A DNA stretch of 64,000 bases from Cunninghamia lanceolata (lineage: Eukaryota; Streptophyta; Pinopsida; Cupressales; Cupressaceae): assembly GCA_027924645.1 (NCBI GenBank), contig BSBN01001752.1, positions 12,108,001-12,172,000 on the forward strand, in the 5' to 3' direction. Positions 22,096 to 32,571 of the stretch are shown in pieces. Position 1 is the stretch's first letter, and every line of letters starts with the position of its first letter. The notes below the pieces were generated by a model that was not told the origin of the DNA, did no database searches, and saw only the letters and a program-made list of their open reading frames with translations. Both the position numbers and the translations under genes were made by a program.

Positions 22096-22241
22096 GAATT
22101 GACATTCACTGATAAAAATCTATCAACTACCCAACTTTGAACACTCATGCAAGTGTTGATCACTCACATATAAAGCTAAGCTGCATGTTTCATATTTCAT
22201 CTGCATGTCGAACTTGACCTCACAGGATGGCAAAATTTTTA
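22096..22241 (-). other. E7 leader between PBS and ATG
   Basis: About 145 bp of untranslated sequence; nothing notable. Confidence 0.5.
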
Positions 22242-22253
22242 GCTCTGATACCA
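22242..22253 (-). other. E7 primer-binding site, initiator tRNA-Met type
   Basis: Minus strand TGGTATCAGAGC, the standard plant retrotransposon site for the tRNA-Met primer. It sets the element orientation. Confidence 0.9.
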
Positions 22254-22254
22254 C

Positions 22255-24048
22255 TATAACATACACCCTTCTGCATATGTTTTGCCTGACTGATTTGTTT
22301 TGTGTTTTTGTTGGTTTGAAGTTCACTGTAATATACATCCCTATTGTATATATATTTTGATGCCAAATTTTTTGTTTTTTCTAATTGTTCTGAGTTTAGG
22401 GTTTCATTGAATATATTGCATTTTTTATATTTGCATTGAATACATGAAATACGGGCATATAACATAAACCCAGAAAATCTAAAATAGATATCAACAAAAT
22501 AACAACTACCTAGATAGCAATGAGCCAAAATATGAATTATCATAACATACCCATATGGAGTTTTACAACTTTGGACAAGTGCTGACGGAGAGCCAGCCAC
22601 AACAAGCCACAGAAAGTCATTCCAAACTCCAATACAGTGTATAATATTGCATTACAGCCACATACAATGAAATATCTAATCTAGGGTGATCCTTTTTGTG
22701 CTTATAAGAGGACACAATACAAGTTTAATTTCCTTATGGGAAACCACGTACAGTTGCAGCAGTATGGCCCTGTCTAGAGGGGCTCTAATAGCCAATATAA
22801 TATCAAATCTGCTCCAAACCTTTCCTTTCTAATCTGCAATAAACCCCTGATGCAAGGCAACCCTTCTCAACAGTAAATTGATGCCAAACTCCACTCAAAG
22901 AACCTGCAATCACCTCACTGAAATGTACGGCCAGCCTCTAGGAAGTATGACCCATCTAATGGAATAAAAATGTAGACTGGATAGCTCCAAATCAATAGCA
23001 ATTTGATGGTAAAAATAGTGTTACTCAGATGCACTCTAAAACTCCTCCAAAATGCTCATTTCTTGTCCAAAATCCTTCACCGGAATGGTCCACTGTATGC
23101 ACAAATGAGACCTCTGGATGAAGCCTGCACAAATTGACCATGTGGGTTTTCATCCACAAAGCCAAAGATCAAATCCTATCTTGCAGAGGTTTTCATCTTA
23201 GCAAGACAATACCAAACCAGGGAGCCAAGCTCCAGAAACCCTCACGGGGATATCTCAACAAGAGAGAAAATCAATATCCAAGCATGTCAAATGAAGAGCC
23301 TTTTCCTCCTTTAATAACTTTTCATCTGGGAGTTTCTAAAATCCTCTTGCATATGGGATAAAACATGAGAGGGAAAATACATTTATAAATATTATAATTC
23401 TCTTTAATTCTTTTCTCAACATCACCCTTAGAGTCCCCTCTTTTAAAACAACATTAAGTTGTCGAGCCTAGGCACCAAGGTCCAATATTAAATAATAATA
23501 TTTAATTTACGGACTTTAAAATAGAGGTCAAGATGATGTCAGAAACCAATGATCTATAGCTCGTTGGAAAGGTATTGACAAGATGAATCCAACCCCACTC
23601 TCAAAATCCCGTTTTGGTGCCAATCCTGAACTTACTAAAAATAGTAAGTAATGACCATAAGCAAACTGAGCCAACTCGGAGGGTGCCAATTGGATCCACA
23701 AACCATCCGATAACCCTGAGTTCAATGCAACGACTGGGAGAGCCAACAGTTGACTACCAAGTCATCAAAACAATGCTAAACTGACACTTACTAAAAATAG
23801 CAGTGTTCCCCGAGGACCAAAAAGAACAAACCTAGAAAAACCCAGAAAGATTATCGACATGCTAGCACTTACTATAAAGAGTAAGTACGAACAAGTTGTC
23901 CAAAATCTCTCTGAAAAGTGTCAACCAGCTCCACTGGATCACCCGAACACCATGGTGACATTGAAATACTCTTCTGATTATGCTGTCACCAACCCAAAAA
24001 GTCAACTCTGACTAAACTGCAAGAGAACTTGAAAATGGGGACATTACA
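22255..24048 (-). repeat. E7 5' LTR
   Basis: Full-length LTR of about 1.79 kb. On the minus strand it starts TGTAATGTCCCC at 24048 and ends near 22255 (TATA where TACA is expected). CTA(A/T)4TAG boxes at 23635-23644 and 23791-23800; the third has decayed to CTATAAAGAG. Confidence 0.85.
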
Positions 24049-24292
24049 AAATGACCCTGCCATGTTATCTTTATACATATTATTAATGTGGTTATTTTTT
24101 CAATCTGTGGATACTTATAGAAATGCAAAGGTTTGAAGTTCTACATTTCGTCATTTATGGATATTTGTTTATGGGCAATGACATCTACGTATATATGAAT
24201 TTTAGCTTTATGCATTGGAAGTAATTTTTTAAAGTATATTCAGCAATATACAGAGGCCTTACCTTCATAAAGATAACATGGTAGGGTCATTT
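24049..24292. mobile_element. MITE with ~25-bp terminal inverted repeats
   Basis: AAATGACCCTGCCATGTTAT... at the left end is matched in reverse by ...ATAACATGGTAGGGTCATTT at 24264-24292 with one mismatch. 244 bp, no coding capacity. It abuts the end of the E7 LTR exactly. Target duplication not resolved. Confidence 0.75.
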
Positions 24293-24548
24293 AAAGTACA
24301 TTGTCATCATTATCATATTATTATTAATATTTTAATAATAATATATTTTTTTATATCTCTATTAGCCCCTAAAATTATTGAAATCTGTTTCTCGATTATT
24401 ATTTCCAAATAATTTTCTCCACGATTTTACCATTATCTCAAAGTAGCATTGAAGTTCTATATTTTAATAAATAAATAGAGTTATTAAAATAAGGGGCTAA
24501 GATGATAACATCTACATATATTTGTTTCTATCTCTATAATCAAGAAAC
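24293..24548. other. AT-rich sequence with decayed foldback motifs
   Basis: No gene. Partial TTAGCCCC (near 24364) and AAGGGGCTAA (near 24500) motifs face each other, as in the foldback that follows. Confidence 0.45.
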
Positions 24549-24600
24549 AGAGTTATAAGGGGCTAATCATTTTACTAATTATTTAGCCCCTTATAACTCT
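24549..24600. repeat. foldback: perfect 18-bp inverted repeat
   Basis: Arms AGAGTTATAAGGGGCTAA (24549-24566) and its exact complement (24583-24600) with a 16-bp spacer. A close relative lies at 56867-56910, and half of the motif is at 16912-16940. Confidence 0.85.
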
Positions 24601-24617
24601 ATTTACTGGGTTTCAGT

Positions 24618-24706
24618 ATGGGAGGAGATAGGAACAGAATTGAGCCATCGTCTTGCGAGGTGACTCGTCAGAAATAGAAGGTTTGGAAAATTCTGGAGGA
24701 AGGGGG
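24618..24706 (+). pseudogene. H: transposon-type ORF, fragment 1 (5' end)
   Basis: From ATG 24618 the frame reads MGGDRNRIEPSSCEVTRQK, a TAG, then KVWKILEEG up to the E2 insertion. When E2 and one copy of its duplication are disregarded, the frame runs on into 32534-32571. The E2 target duplication GGGGG is 24702-24706. Confidence 0.75.
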
Positions 24707-24794
24707 TGTTGACACTCATTTTGACCAGGGGTTGATTTGTCATGATCAGGAGGTTTCTTCATTTGAAGCCTTTATCTTCTTGCCCATTTTTTCT

Positions 24795-26125
24795 AAGTGT
24801 TGGACCTCCTCAGCATTTTTCAACTGCAGCATCATATTTTCCTGAGGAGGAGGTCATCATCATCATCTTGTCTTCGATGATGATCTGCATCATCATGTTC
24901 CTCGTCGACTTGTTTTTCAACGTCATCATCATATTTCAACTGTCGGGTGATGTTTGCTTATTATCATGATGATGCTGCCGAGCTACAGTGCGCCCTCATC
25001 TGCTTGCGAGGGTGATGTTTCAAAGTCTCCGGTGATCTTCCATTTATCACCTTGCGCGAGCATGATGATGATGTTGCTTATTCTTTGAATTGCTCGACCT
25101 AACTTGTTTTTTCCTAAGGGTCGTGTTCATCATCATCATATTTCCAGTTATCATCCTGCTGCTTGTGGAGGTCATCATATTTTCTGCCTTCATGATATTT
25201 CGCCGGGGTGATATTTTTATCATCGGGTGATCTTGGTTAACATCATCCTGATGATGTTGTTGAAGAGTTGTAATTGCGACCCGATATTCACTAGGGTCAT
25301 CATATTTTGAACGTCAGGATGATCTTAGTCAATATCATCCTGATGATGTTGTATCACTTCTTGTTCGTTGTTTCTTCATCCTGATGATGCTGACGTCATC
25401 CTTATCTCAGGGTGATATCTTTTTCTCTGCCTATCTGCATCATGATATTCCGAAGGAGGGGGTGATATTTTCATATCACCCGGATATAGGTTTGTTTGTT
25501 CGAGCATCATGATGATGCTAATATTAAGGAGATATCCGCCTGCTAGCTTCGCGCATTTTCTACTGGGGGTGATCTTTTCAAGCAGCATCATCATATTCAG
25601 TTATCGCCCTGATCTTATAGAGGAGCTACAGTGCAACCTGATATTTGAACATCAGGAGGATATTTCATAATATCCGGTTGTCTTCCGAATATCATGATGA
25701 TATTAATATGATGATGACGTCATCAAGGTCCCGCGGGGGTCATATTTCTAAACACTGATCATCTTGAAGAGACTTCCTGATATTTGCAAACATGATGATG
25801 ACGTCATCCGGATATGAGGAGGTGTGCAGTAGGCAGATATGATGATGACGTCAGCAGGATATGATGATGACGTCATCAGGATGATCATCGGCCAGACTTT
25901 TGGTATAAGCTCAGCAGGAGGATGTTCCTCCGATGGATTAGGTTGTGCCGATTATCATGCAGGTTATATTTCAAATATCATGATGACGTCAGGGTGATAT
26001 TTCGAACAACAGGATATCATGCTGCTGAGGGATGATGATGATGAGGTTATATACTAATGTCGTCAGGAGCAAAAGCACCGACATGATATATGCTCATGAC
26101 CTAGTATATAAAGTGTTATTGAGGT
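24795..26125. promoter_or_regulatory. ATGATG/TGACGTCA-rich U3 segment of E2
   Basis: Dense GATGATG, CATCATG and ATGATATT motifs, plus six copies of the palindrome TGACGTCA at 25391, 25715, 25799, 25846, 25868 and 25984. TGACGTCA is the core bound by plant bZIP (TGA/CRE-type) factors, so this may be a strong or stress-inducible enhancer. Occupancy is inference. Confidence 0.65.
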
Positions 26126-26490
26126 CATCGCGGGGTGCATGTGGGATATTGTTATCCTGCATTTTCAAATATCATGATGATGAGTCTCGGCGGGAAAAGC
26201 TTGCGATAGTCTGTTTGATGATCTTCCCAAGGCCGCGGGTTGGTGCGCCATTAATGGCGATTGTTGCAGAGGTATGGGCGATGGCGTGGGTCGATCTTGT
26301 ACCCGACTGAAGGTGTCAATCAGCGGATGATGGCGCAGGGCTCGAGAAATCTTCCTGTCTCCTCCCCTACCTGCTGCATTCAAGTTTGGGCGCCAATCTG
26401 GTTGTGTTTGAGCGCCATTTTCATGATACCGTGTATCTGGCGAGATTTTGGTCAACATTGTAATTAATTGCTGAGCACCTACCTGGCTGT

Positions 26491-26496
26491 TATAAG
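26491..26496 (+). promoter_or_regulatory. TATA box of the E2 5' LTR
   Basis: TATAAG in a context shared with E1 (GGCT..TTATAAGCAGG). Confidence 0.7.
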
Positions 26497-27420
26497 CAGG
26501 TTGTGTTGTTCATTTGTTGTTGTTGAAAGTTGATGATTTTTGGCTCTGTAATCCAAAACCAGCTGATCTGGTTGCTCTGTACAGCTTGATCTTGTGAGTT
26601 TATGTATCTCCTGTTGTAGGACTTGGCATGAATCCACTGATTTCATGGTTGATCTTGTATGAGTAATGCTATCTTAGCATGTGTTGTGTTAATTCTGTCT
26701 CCAGTATTGCATGTATCCTTCTTCTGGATCTGGATGTTTGCTTATGTTTAGATTCTAGAGCATAGAATTCCTATGTTGAATGTCTGATCTTTTAACCTCT
26801 GCTCAAGGGGCAGATTAAACTGTTTTCAGGTTGAACATTGGGAAGGGTATACTGCAGTAGGGATGCCATAAGTAGAGATAGCTCAACACTCTATATTGGG
26901 AGATATCTGTAGGGCAGATATCATGTGTATCCCCCTGAAATCCAGTTTTAGCTATTCATGCTGATCATTCACAGGTGTATGTCTACCGACTCCAAGCCCT
27001 GGATAGGCACCAATCATGCTGTGTTTTTGTGTTATACACCATGTCCAGCTTTGCATCCAAATTCATATCAAACCATTTCATACTTCCACCTGTTAGTTGT
27101 AGGAGTAGGATTAGGAACCCCCTGCATGCTCTCATACCCAACCAGACATCATGTCCAAGAATGTTGCCAGCCTTGTGATCTATCATACAGATCTTGGTCC
27201 ATACATGAGAGTATTCTGCCTGTTGTTGTCAAGTTAGATCCTTCTATCTTTGAGCTAGTCAAGGTTACATCTTGAGTTATAGGGATACCCCCCTTGGTGC
27301 GGCAGAACCAGAAGTGAAGGGGAGGAGCTCACGCAACCTCCTGTATTCAGTTGGCTTGAATCTGCCTGTGCATTAGAAGTGGCAAACCCTAATGCTGATT
27401 CAGAAGAAATGTCAACAAAA

Positions 27421-27438
27421 TGGCGACTCCGCTGGGGA
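27421..27438 (+). other. E2 primer-binding site, tRNA-Arg
   Basis: TGGCGACTCCGCTGGGGA, three bases after the LTR; exact complement of the remembered 3' end of plant tRNA-Arg including CCA. Confidence 0.88.
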
Positions 27439-27559
27439 TGGACTAAAAAATGATATACTTGTGGCCCATCCGAGTCACTAACAAAATGATGCTCTGCTGG
27501 TGGAATGAACCTGGAAAAGTAGCTTTCAGCTATTGAAAATTTTGTCCTCTCTGGAGAGG

Positions 27560-27571
27560 TGGCGACTCTGC
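27560..27571 (+). other. second PBS-like motif in the E2 leader
   Basis: TGGCGACTCTGC repeats the first nine bases of the PBS 139 bp further on; the equivalent E1 motif is at 2890-2900. Confidence 0.5.
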
Positions 27572-27746
27572 AAAAAAAAAGATCCAAATGCACATGAAAG
27601 ATGGATGTATGTGATGTGACAGAAATGTGTTGTTCATATTTCTGCATCTGTATGAGAAAAGGTACCTTGTTCCTTCCCCTTTTATTTGCTATTTTACTGC
27701 ATAGGTTAGATGCCAGGGGAAGCCTTAGGTCTTAGACAGACAAACA

Positions 27747-29681
27747 ATGTCTAAGAGTAAGATTTTTGTGAATCCAAGTATGAGTTATCCCACACTCAGT
27801 GGTGAAATGTTGGATAAAGGAATAGAGGAGATAAGAAATAGGTTGATATTCTTAGAGGCTGAGCAGGCCCAGTTAAAAAGCAGTAACCCTGTTGTGTCTG
27901 CCTGTCAGAAAGCTAAACCTCCTGTCAGCCCTTTTGATCCTTTGTATGACCAACTGGATTTGTCATGGGTGGATTATGAAGTAGAAATTATGCCTGCTAG
28001 GATATACTGTCAGATGCCTAGATTTAGTGGTCACAATGTATGTGATGGGAATGCACATATCCAAAATTTTCAAAGTTTTATGGGAAAATATTCATTCAGA
28101 GATGAGGATATGTGGATGAGGTTTCTTGTTAGGTCCTTTGATGCAAAAGCAAAAGACTGGTGTTTGAGCTTTCCAAAGAAATCCTTTGCCTGTTGGGATG
28201 AGCTTGCCGACTGTTTCAAGGAAGAATTTGCAAAAGAACCGGCTGATCTTGTTGCAGAATTGATGAGAATCAGAAAACAAAATGAAGAGCCATGTGTTGA
28301 TTTCAGTCATAGGTTTGCAGTAGCCCTTTCACATGTCCCTGAAAGTTTCAGACCTGATATTTCAGCTTGTGTTGGCATATTCTTTGAAGCTTTTGAGGAA
28401 GGCTCTAGTGCATTACTGAAGGATTTCAAGGTGACAAGTATGCAGATGGCATACAAATTTTTAGAAAATGTAGAAGAAATGAGAAATGTGCACCTGCTGA
28501 AACCCCTGTCCCCAGGCCTTGGTGTGAATAATGGTTATGAAGCTGCAAATGACCAAATGATTATGGCATCATGTGCAGATAAAAATGAAAATAAAAGCAT
28601 AGAGGTTGAGATTGCTGTATTTGAACACAATGCTAACAATACTGCTCAACTGGATTGTTCACCAGCTGAGGATGCCAGTGAAAGGACTAGTGAGGATTCC
28701 CATTGCAATGATGAGGCAGCTGACCATGAAAACAATAACGAGGTTGTGGACAGTAATGAGCAATTTATAGAATGGACCTGTGGAGACAATTGTGAGTATT
28801 GTACTCAAGACAGAGAAGATATAAGCAAACAGAGAAGCAGTCCTATGTGTGACCCATTGCCTACCTTTCAAACACATGGAGATCATGAAGAGCAGTCAGA
28901 AATTGAAATAAGTGCTAGTTTAGAGCATGATTGTTTTTCATTTGATGGCTGTTTTGCTTATGACACACAGGCTGATACTCCTCCACAGAGTGAATCCATT
29001 GATGATGAAGAGGTGTGCTCTGCTGCCCATGAACAAATGGCATACTATGATGAAACTGATGCACCTGGGCCACCCATTTATGACACATGTGGTGATGAGG
29101 ATCTGTCTGAGTATGGTGAAGATATAGACATTATTTTTGACTTGGATTCTTTTTCTCATCTTGATGAAAGAGGAAACAACATACATCAGGTAAGTGACTG
29201 TGAAAATGTGCCTGACTTAAAACAGATGCCAGAGCCTGATCTTTTCCAGCTTGGTGCTGCTGATTGTTGTGTACATGATGTACACAATTGTGATTTTGAA
29301 GGCTTTTCTTTTGATGAGCCAGCATATAATACAATGAGCCTTGATCTTCCTAGTTTTGTGGTGGACTCCGAGTGTTTCCTATTTGCAGTCCAGCTAGGAG
29401 ATCATGTTGCAATGCATGATGATGATATAGGTGATAAGTGCTATATGCCATATGAACATGCATTGTTTGATATATTCTGCACCCACATGTCACATGATGC
29501 TGAGGGTTATCTGCACAAGGGTGATGATGACAAGCCAAATCAGAGGATTGAATATGCAGATCACAAGATTTGTTTGTGGGTGGATGTCTGTAGTATCTCC
29601 AAGCTTGACCCAGTGCATGCAGATGAAAACAAGATATTTGACAAGGGGAGATACATGTTTTTCTTTTCTTGGTGGCCTTAG
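27747..29681 (+). CDS. gag: E2 gag-like protein, intact
   Basis: An open frame of 644 codons from the first ATG well placed after the leader. Residues about 90-235 form a retrotransposon gag domain (MPRFSGHNV, AKDWCLSFPKKSF, CWDELADCFKEEF, VDFSHRFAVALSHVPESFRPD), clearly related in layout to the E1 gag. The remaining ~400 residues are acidic and rich in Asp, Glu, His and Cys, with no CCHC knuckle and no enzyme motif. No stop interrupts it, unlike every other large ORF here. It would form a particle or help package the element RNA; protease, RT and integrase must come from elsewhere. Confidence 0.88.
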   Translation: MSKSKIFVNPSMSYPTLSGEMLDKGIEEIRNRLIFLEAEQAQLKSSNPVVSACQKAKPPVSPFDPLYDQLDLSWVDYEVEIMPARIYCQMPRFSGHNVCDGNAHIQNFQSFMGKYSFRDEDMWMRFLVRSFDAKAKDWCLSFPKKSFACWDELADCFKEEFAKEPADLVAELMRIRKQNEEPCVDFSHRFAVALSHVPESFRPDISACVGIFFEAFEEGSSALLKDFKVTSMQMAYKFLENVEEMRNVHLLKPLSPGLGVNNGYEAANDQMIMASCADKNENKSIEVEIAVFEHNANNTAQLDCSPAEDASERTSEDSHCNDEAADHENNNEVVDSNEQFIEWTCGDNCEYCTQDREDISKQRSSPMCDPLPTFQTHGDHEEQSEIEISASLEHDCFSFDGCFAYDTQADTPPQSESIDDEEVCSAAHEQMAYYDETDAPGPPIYDTCGDEDLSEYGEDIDIIFDLDSFSHLDERGNNIHQVSDCENVPDLKQMPEPDLFQLGAADCCVHDVHNCDFEGFSFDEPAYNTMSLDLPSFVVDSECFLFAVQLGDHVAMHDDDIGDKCYMPYEHALFDIFCTHMSHDAEGYLHKGDDDKPNQRIEYADHKICLWVDVCSISKLDPVHADENKIFDKGRYMFFFSWWP

Positions 29682-29722
29682 GCCATCAAGTGTGTTGGGT
29701 GATGCAGGTCAGTGCAGTATTT
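29682..29722 (+). other. E2 3' untranslated spacer
   Basis: Short spacer between ORF and tRNA-like block. No polypurine tract. Confidence 0.5.
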
Positions 29723-29817
29723 GACTCTGTGCCCAATGGATAAGGGACTGGTCTGCATCCCAGAGATCTGGTGTTCTCGCTGCAGGTTTTCACCTGCACG
29801 TCCCCATTCAGAGCCAC
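29723..29817 (+). ncRNA. E2 tRNA-Arg-like block directly before the 3' LTR
   Basis: Begins GACTCTGTG, then CCCAATGGATAAGG, CTGGTCT and CCAGAGATCTGG, closely following remembered plant tRNA-Arg through acceptor, D and anticodon arms. The T-arm region is replaced by a 7-bp hairpin (TGCAGGT / ACCTGCA, 29781-29798), then CCCCATTCAGAGCC closes the acceptor stem (GACTCTG with CAGAGCC, one mismatch). The anticodon loop is one base short, so a working tRNA is unlikely. It occupies the place of the polypurine tract. Confidence 0.75.
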
Positions 29818-32528
29818 TGTTGACACTCATTTTGACCAGGGGTTGATTTGTCATGATCAGGAGGTTTCTTCGTTTGAAGCCTTTATCTTCTTGCCCATTT
29901 TTTCTAAGTGTTGGACCTCCTCAGCATTTTTCAACTGCAGCATCATATTTTCCTGAGGAGGAGGTCATCATCATCATCTTGTCTTCGATGATGATCTGCA
30001 TCATCATGTTCCTCGTCGACTTGTTTTTCAACGTCATCATCATATTTCAACTGTCGGGTGATGTTTGCTTATTATCATGATGATGCTGCCGAGCTACAGT
30101 GCGCCCTCATCTGCTTGCGAGGGTGATGTTTCAAAGTCTCCGGTGATCTTCCATTTATCACCTTGCGCGAGCATGATGATGATGTTGCTTATTCTTTGAA
30201 TTGCTCGACCTAACTTGTTTTTTCCTAAGGGTCGTGTTCATCATCATCATATTTCCAGTTATCATCCTGCTGCTTGTGGAGGTCATCATATTTTCTGCCT
30301 TCATGATATTTCGCCGGGGTGATATTTTTATCATCGGGTGATCTTGGTTAACATCATCCTGATGATGTTGTTGAAGAGTTGTAATTGCGACCCGATATTC
30401 ACTAGGGTCATCATATTTTGAACGTCAGGATGATCTTAGTCAATATCATCCTGATGATGTTGTATCACTTCTTGTTCGTTGTTTCTTCATCCTGATGATG
30501 CTGACGTCATCCTTATCTCAGGGTGATATCTTTTTCTCTGCCTATCTGCATCATGATATTCCGAAGGAGGGGGTGATATTTTCATATCACCCGGATATAG
30601 GTTTGTTTGTTCGAGCATCATGATGATGCTAATATTAAGGAGATATCCGCCTGCTAGCTTCGCGCATTATCTACTGGGGGTGATCTTTTCAAGCAGCATC
30701 ATCATATTCAGTTATCGCCCCGATCTTATAGAGGAGCTACAGTGCAACCTGATATTTGAACATCAGGAGGATATTTCATAATATCCGGTTGTCTTCCGAA
30801 TATCATGATGATATTAATATGATGATGACGTCATCAAGGTCCCGCGGGGGTCATATTTCTAAACACTGATCATCTTGAAGAGACTTCCTGATATTTGCAA
30901 ACATGATGATGACGTCATCCGGATATGAGGAGGTGTGCAGTAGGCAGATATGATGATGACGTCAGCAGGATATGATGATGACGTCATCAGGATGATCATC
31001 GGCCAGACTTTTGGTATAAGCTCAGCAGGAGGATGTTCCTCCGATGGATTAGGTTGTGCCGATTATCATGCAGGTTATATTTCAAATATCATGATGACGT
31101 CAGGGTGATATTTCGAACAACAGGATATCATGCTGCTGAGGGATGATGATGATGAGGTTATATACTAATGTCGTCAGGAGCAAAAGCACCGACATGATAT
31201 ATGCTCATGACCTAGTATATAAAGTGTTATTGAGGTCATCGCGGGGTGCATGTGGGATATTGTTATCCTGCATTTTCAAATATCATGATGATGAGTCTCG
31301 GCGGGAAAAGCTTGCGATAGTCTGTTTGATGATCTTCCCAAGGCCGCGGGTTGGTGCGCCATTAATGGCGATTGTTGCAGAGGTATGGGCGATGGCGTGG
31401 GTCGATCTTGTACCCGACTGAAGGTGTCAATCAGCGGATGATGGCGCAGGGCTCGAGAAATCTTCCTGTCTCCTCCCCTACCTGCTGCATTCAAGTTTGG
31501 GCGCCAATCTGGTTGTGTTTGAGCGCCATTTTCATGATACCGTGTATCTGGCGAGATTTTGGTCAACATTGTAATTAATTGCTGAGCACCTACCTGGCTG
31601 TTATAAGCAGGTTGTGTTGTTCATTTGTTGTTGTTGAAAGTTGATGATTTTTGGCTCTGTAATCCAAAACCAGCTGATCTGGTTGCTCTGTACAGCTTGA
31701 TCTTGTGAGTTTATGTATCTCCTGTTGTAGGACTTGGCATGAATCCACTGATTTCATGGTTGATCTTGTATGAGTAATGCTATCTTAGCATGTGTTGTGT
31801 TAATTCTGTCTCCAGTATTGCATGTATCCTTCTTCTGGATCTGGATGTTTGCTTATGTTTAGATTCTAGAGCATAGAATTCCTATGTTGAATGTCTGATC
31901 TTTTAACCTCTGCTCAAGGGGCAGATTAAACTGTTTTCAGGTTGAACATTGGGAAGGGTATACTGCAGTAGGGATGCCATAAGTAGAGATAGCTCAACAC
32001 TCTATATTGGGAGATATCTGTAGGGCAGATATCATGTGTATCCCCCTGAAATCCAGTTTTAGCTATTCATGCTGATCATTCACAGGTGTATGTCTACCGA
32101 CTCCAAGCCCTGGATAGGCACCAATCATGCTGTGTTTTTGTGTTATACACCATGTCCAGCTTTGCATCCAAATTCATATCAAACCATTTCATACTTCCAC
32201 CTGTTAGTTGTAGGAGTAGGATTAGGAACCCCCTGCATGCTCTCATACCCAACCAGACATCATGTCCAAGAATGTTGCCAGCCTTGTGATCTATCATACA
32301 GATCTTGGTCCATACATGAGAGTATTCTGCCTGTTGTTGTCAAGTTAGATCCTTCTATCTTTGAGCTAGTCAAGGTTACATCTTGAGTTATAGGGATACC
32401 CCCCTTGGTGCGGCAGAACCAGAAGTGAAGGGGAGGAGCTCACGCAACCTCCTGTATTCAGTTGGCCTGAATCTGCCTGTGCATTAGAAGTGGCAAACCC
32501 TAATGCTGATTCAGAAGAAATGTCAACA
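29818..32528 (+). repeat. E2 3' LTR
   Basis: Counterpart of 24707-27417, 2711 bp, about four differences by eye. TATA box 31602-31607. Followed by the GGGGG duplication. Confidence 0.96.
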
Positions 32529-32533
32529 GGGGG

Positions 32534-32571
32534 GTTAACTCCCTTTGTGGAGAAACTTCATGGAATGGACC
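32534..32571 (+). pseudogene. H: transposon-type ORF, fragment 2
   Basis: Thirty-eight bases left between E2 and E3. They read LTPFVEKLHGMD in the frame entering from fragment 1 and leaving into fragment 3. Bases 32567-32571 (GGACC) are the left E3 duplication. Confidence 0.8.

Larger units (their letters stand above)
16951..24048 (-). mobile_element. E7: old non-autonomous gypsy-like element carrying PDS5-like sequence
   Basis: Two direct repeats (16951-18587, 22255-24048) flank an internal region with a minus-strand PBS for initiator tRNA-Met (TGGTATCAGAGC, 22242-22253) and a polypurine tract at the opposite end. On the minus strand the LTRs start TGTAATGTCCCC (TATAATG in the left copy). 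There is no protease, RT, RNase H or integrase. One long, stop-broken frame runs from 22095 to 18727. The LTRs are clearly more diverged than in E1 or E2, so this is older. The left LTR lacks 176 bp at its outer end, so no target duplication can be found. Confidence 0.85.
24707..27417 (+). repeat. E2 5' LTR
   Basis: TGTTGACACTC ... TCAACA, equal in length and nearly identical to 29818-32528. The first ~85 bp and everything from about 26128 resemble the E1 LTR; the segment between does not. Confidence 0.96.
24707..32528 (+). mobile_element. E2: recent non-autonomous gypsy element encoding gag only
   Basis: 7.8 kb: two 2711-bp LTRs, TSD GGGGG (24702-24706 and 32529-32533), tRNA-Arg PBS, one intact 644-codon gag-like ORF, and a tRNA-like block before the 3' LTR. 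There is no pol. By eye the LTRs differ at about four positions (near 0.15 %), making it the youngest insertion here. LTR ends, core promoter, R-U5, PBS and tRNA-like block resemble E1, so an E1-type element probably supplies its enzymes. It is large for the described gag-only (TR-GAG) class. Confidence 0.93.

Noticed and set aside
24701..24706. Purine-rich sequence before 24707 as a polypurine tract, making that LTR a 3' LTR
   Set aside because: A PBS follows this LTR at 27421 and GGGGG is duplicated after 32528, so the purines are target sequence.
26958..27275. Small ORFs within the E2 LTRs (also at 32069-32386, and 26032-26310 with 31143-31421)
   Set aside because: They occur identically in both LTRs, overlap promoter or R-U5 sequence and have no domain; treated as chance frames.
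29723..29817. A working tRNA-Arg gene
   Set aside because: The anticodon loop is one base short, the T arm is replaced by an unrelated hairpin, and the acceptor stem has a mismatch. It is better described as tRNA-like.
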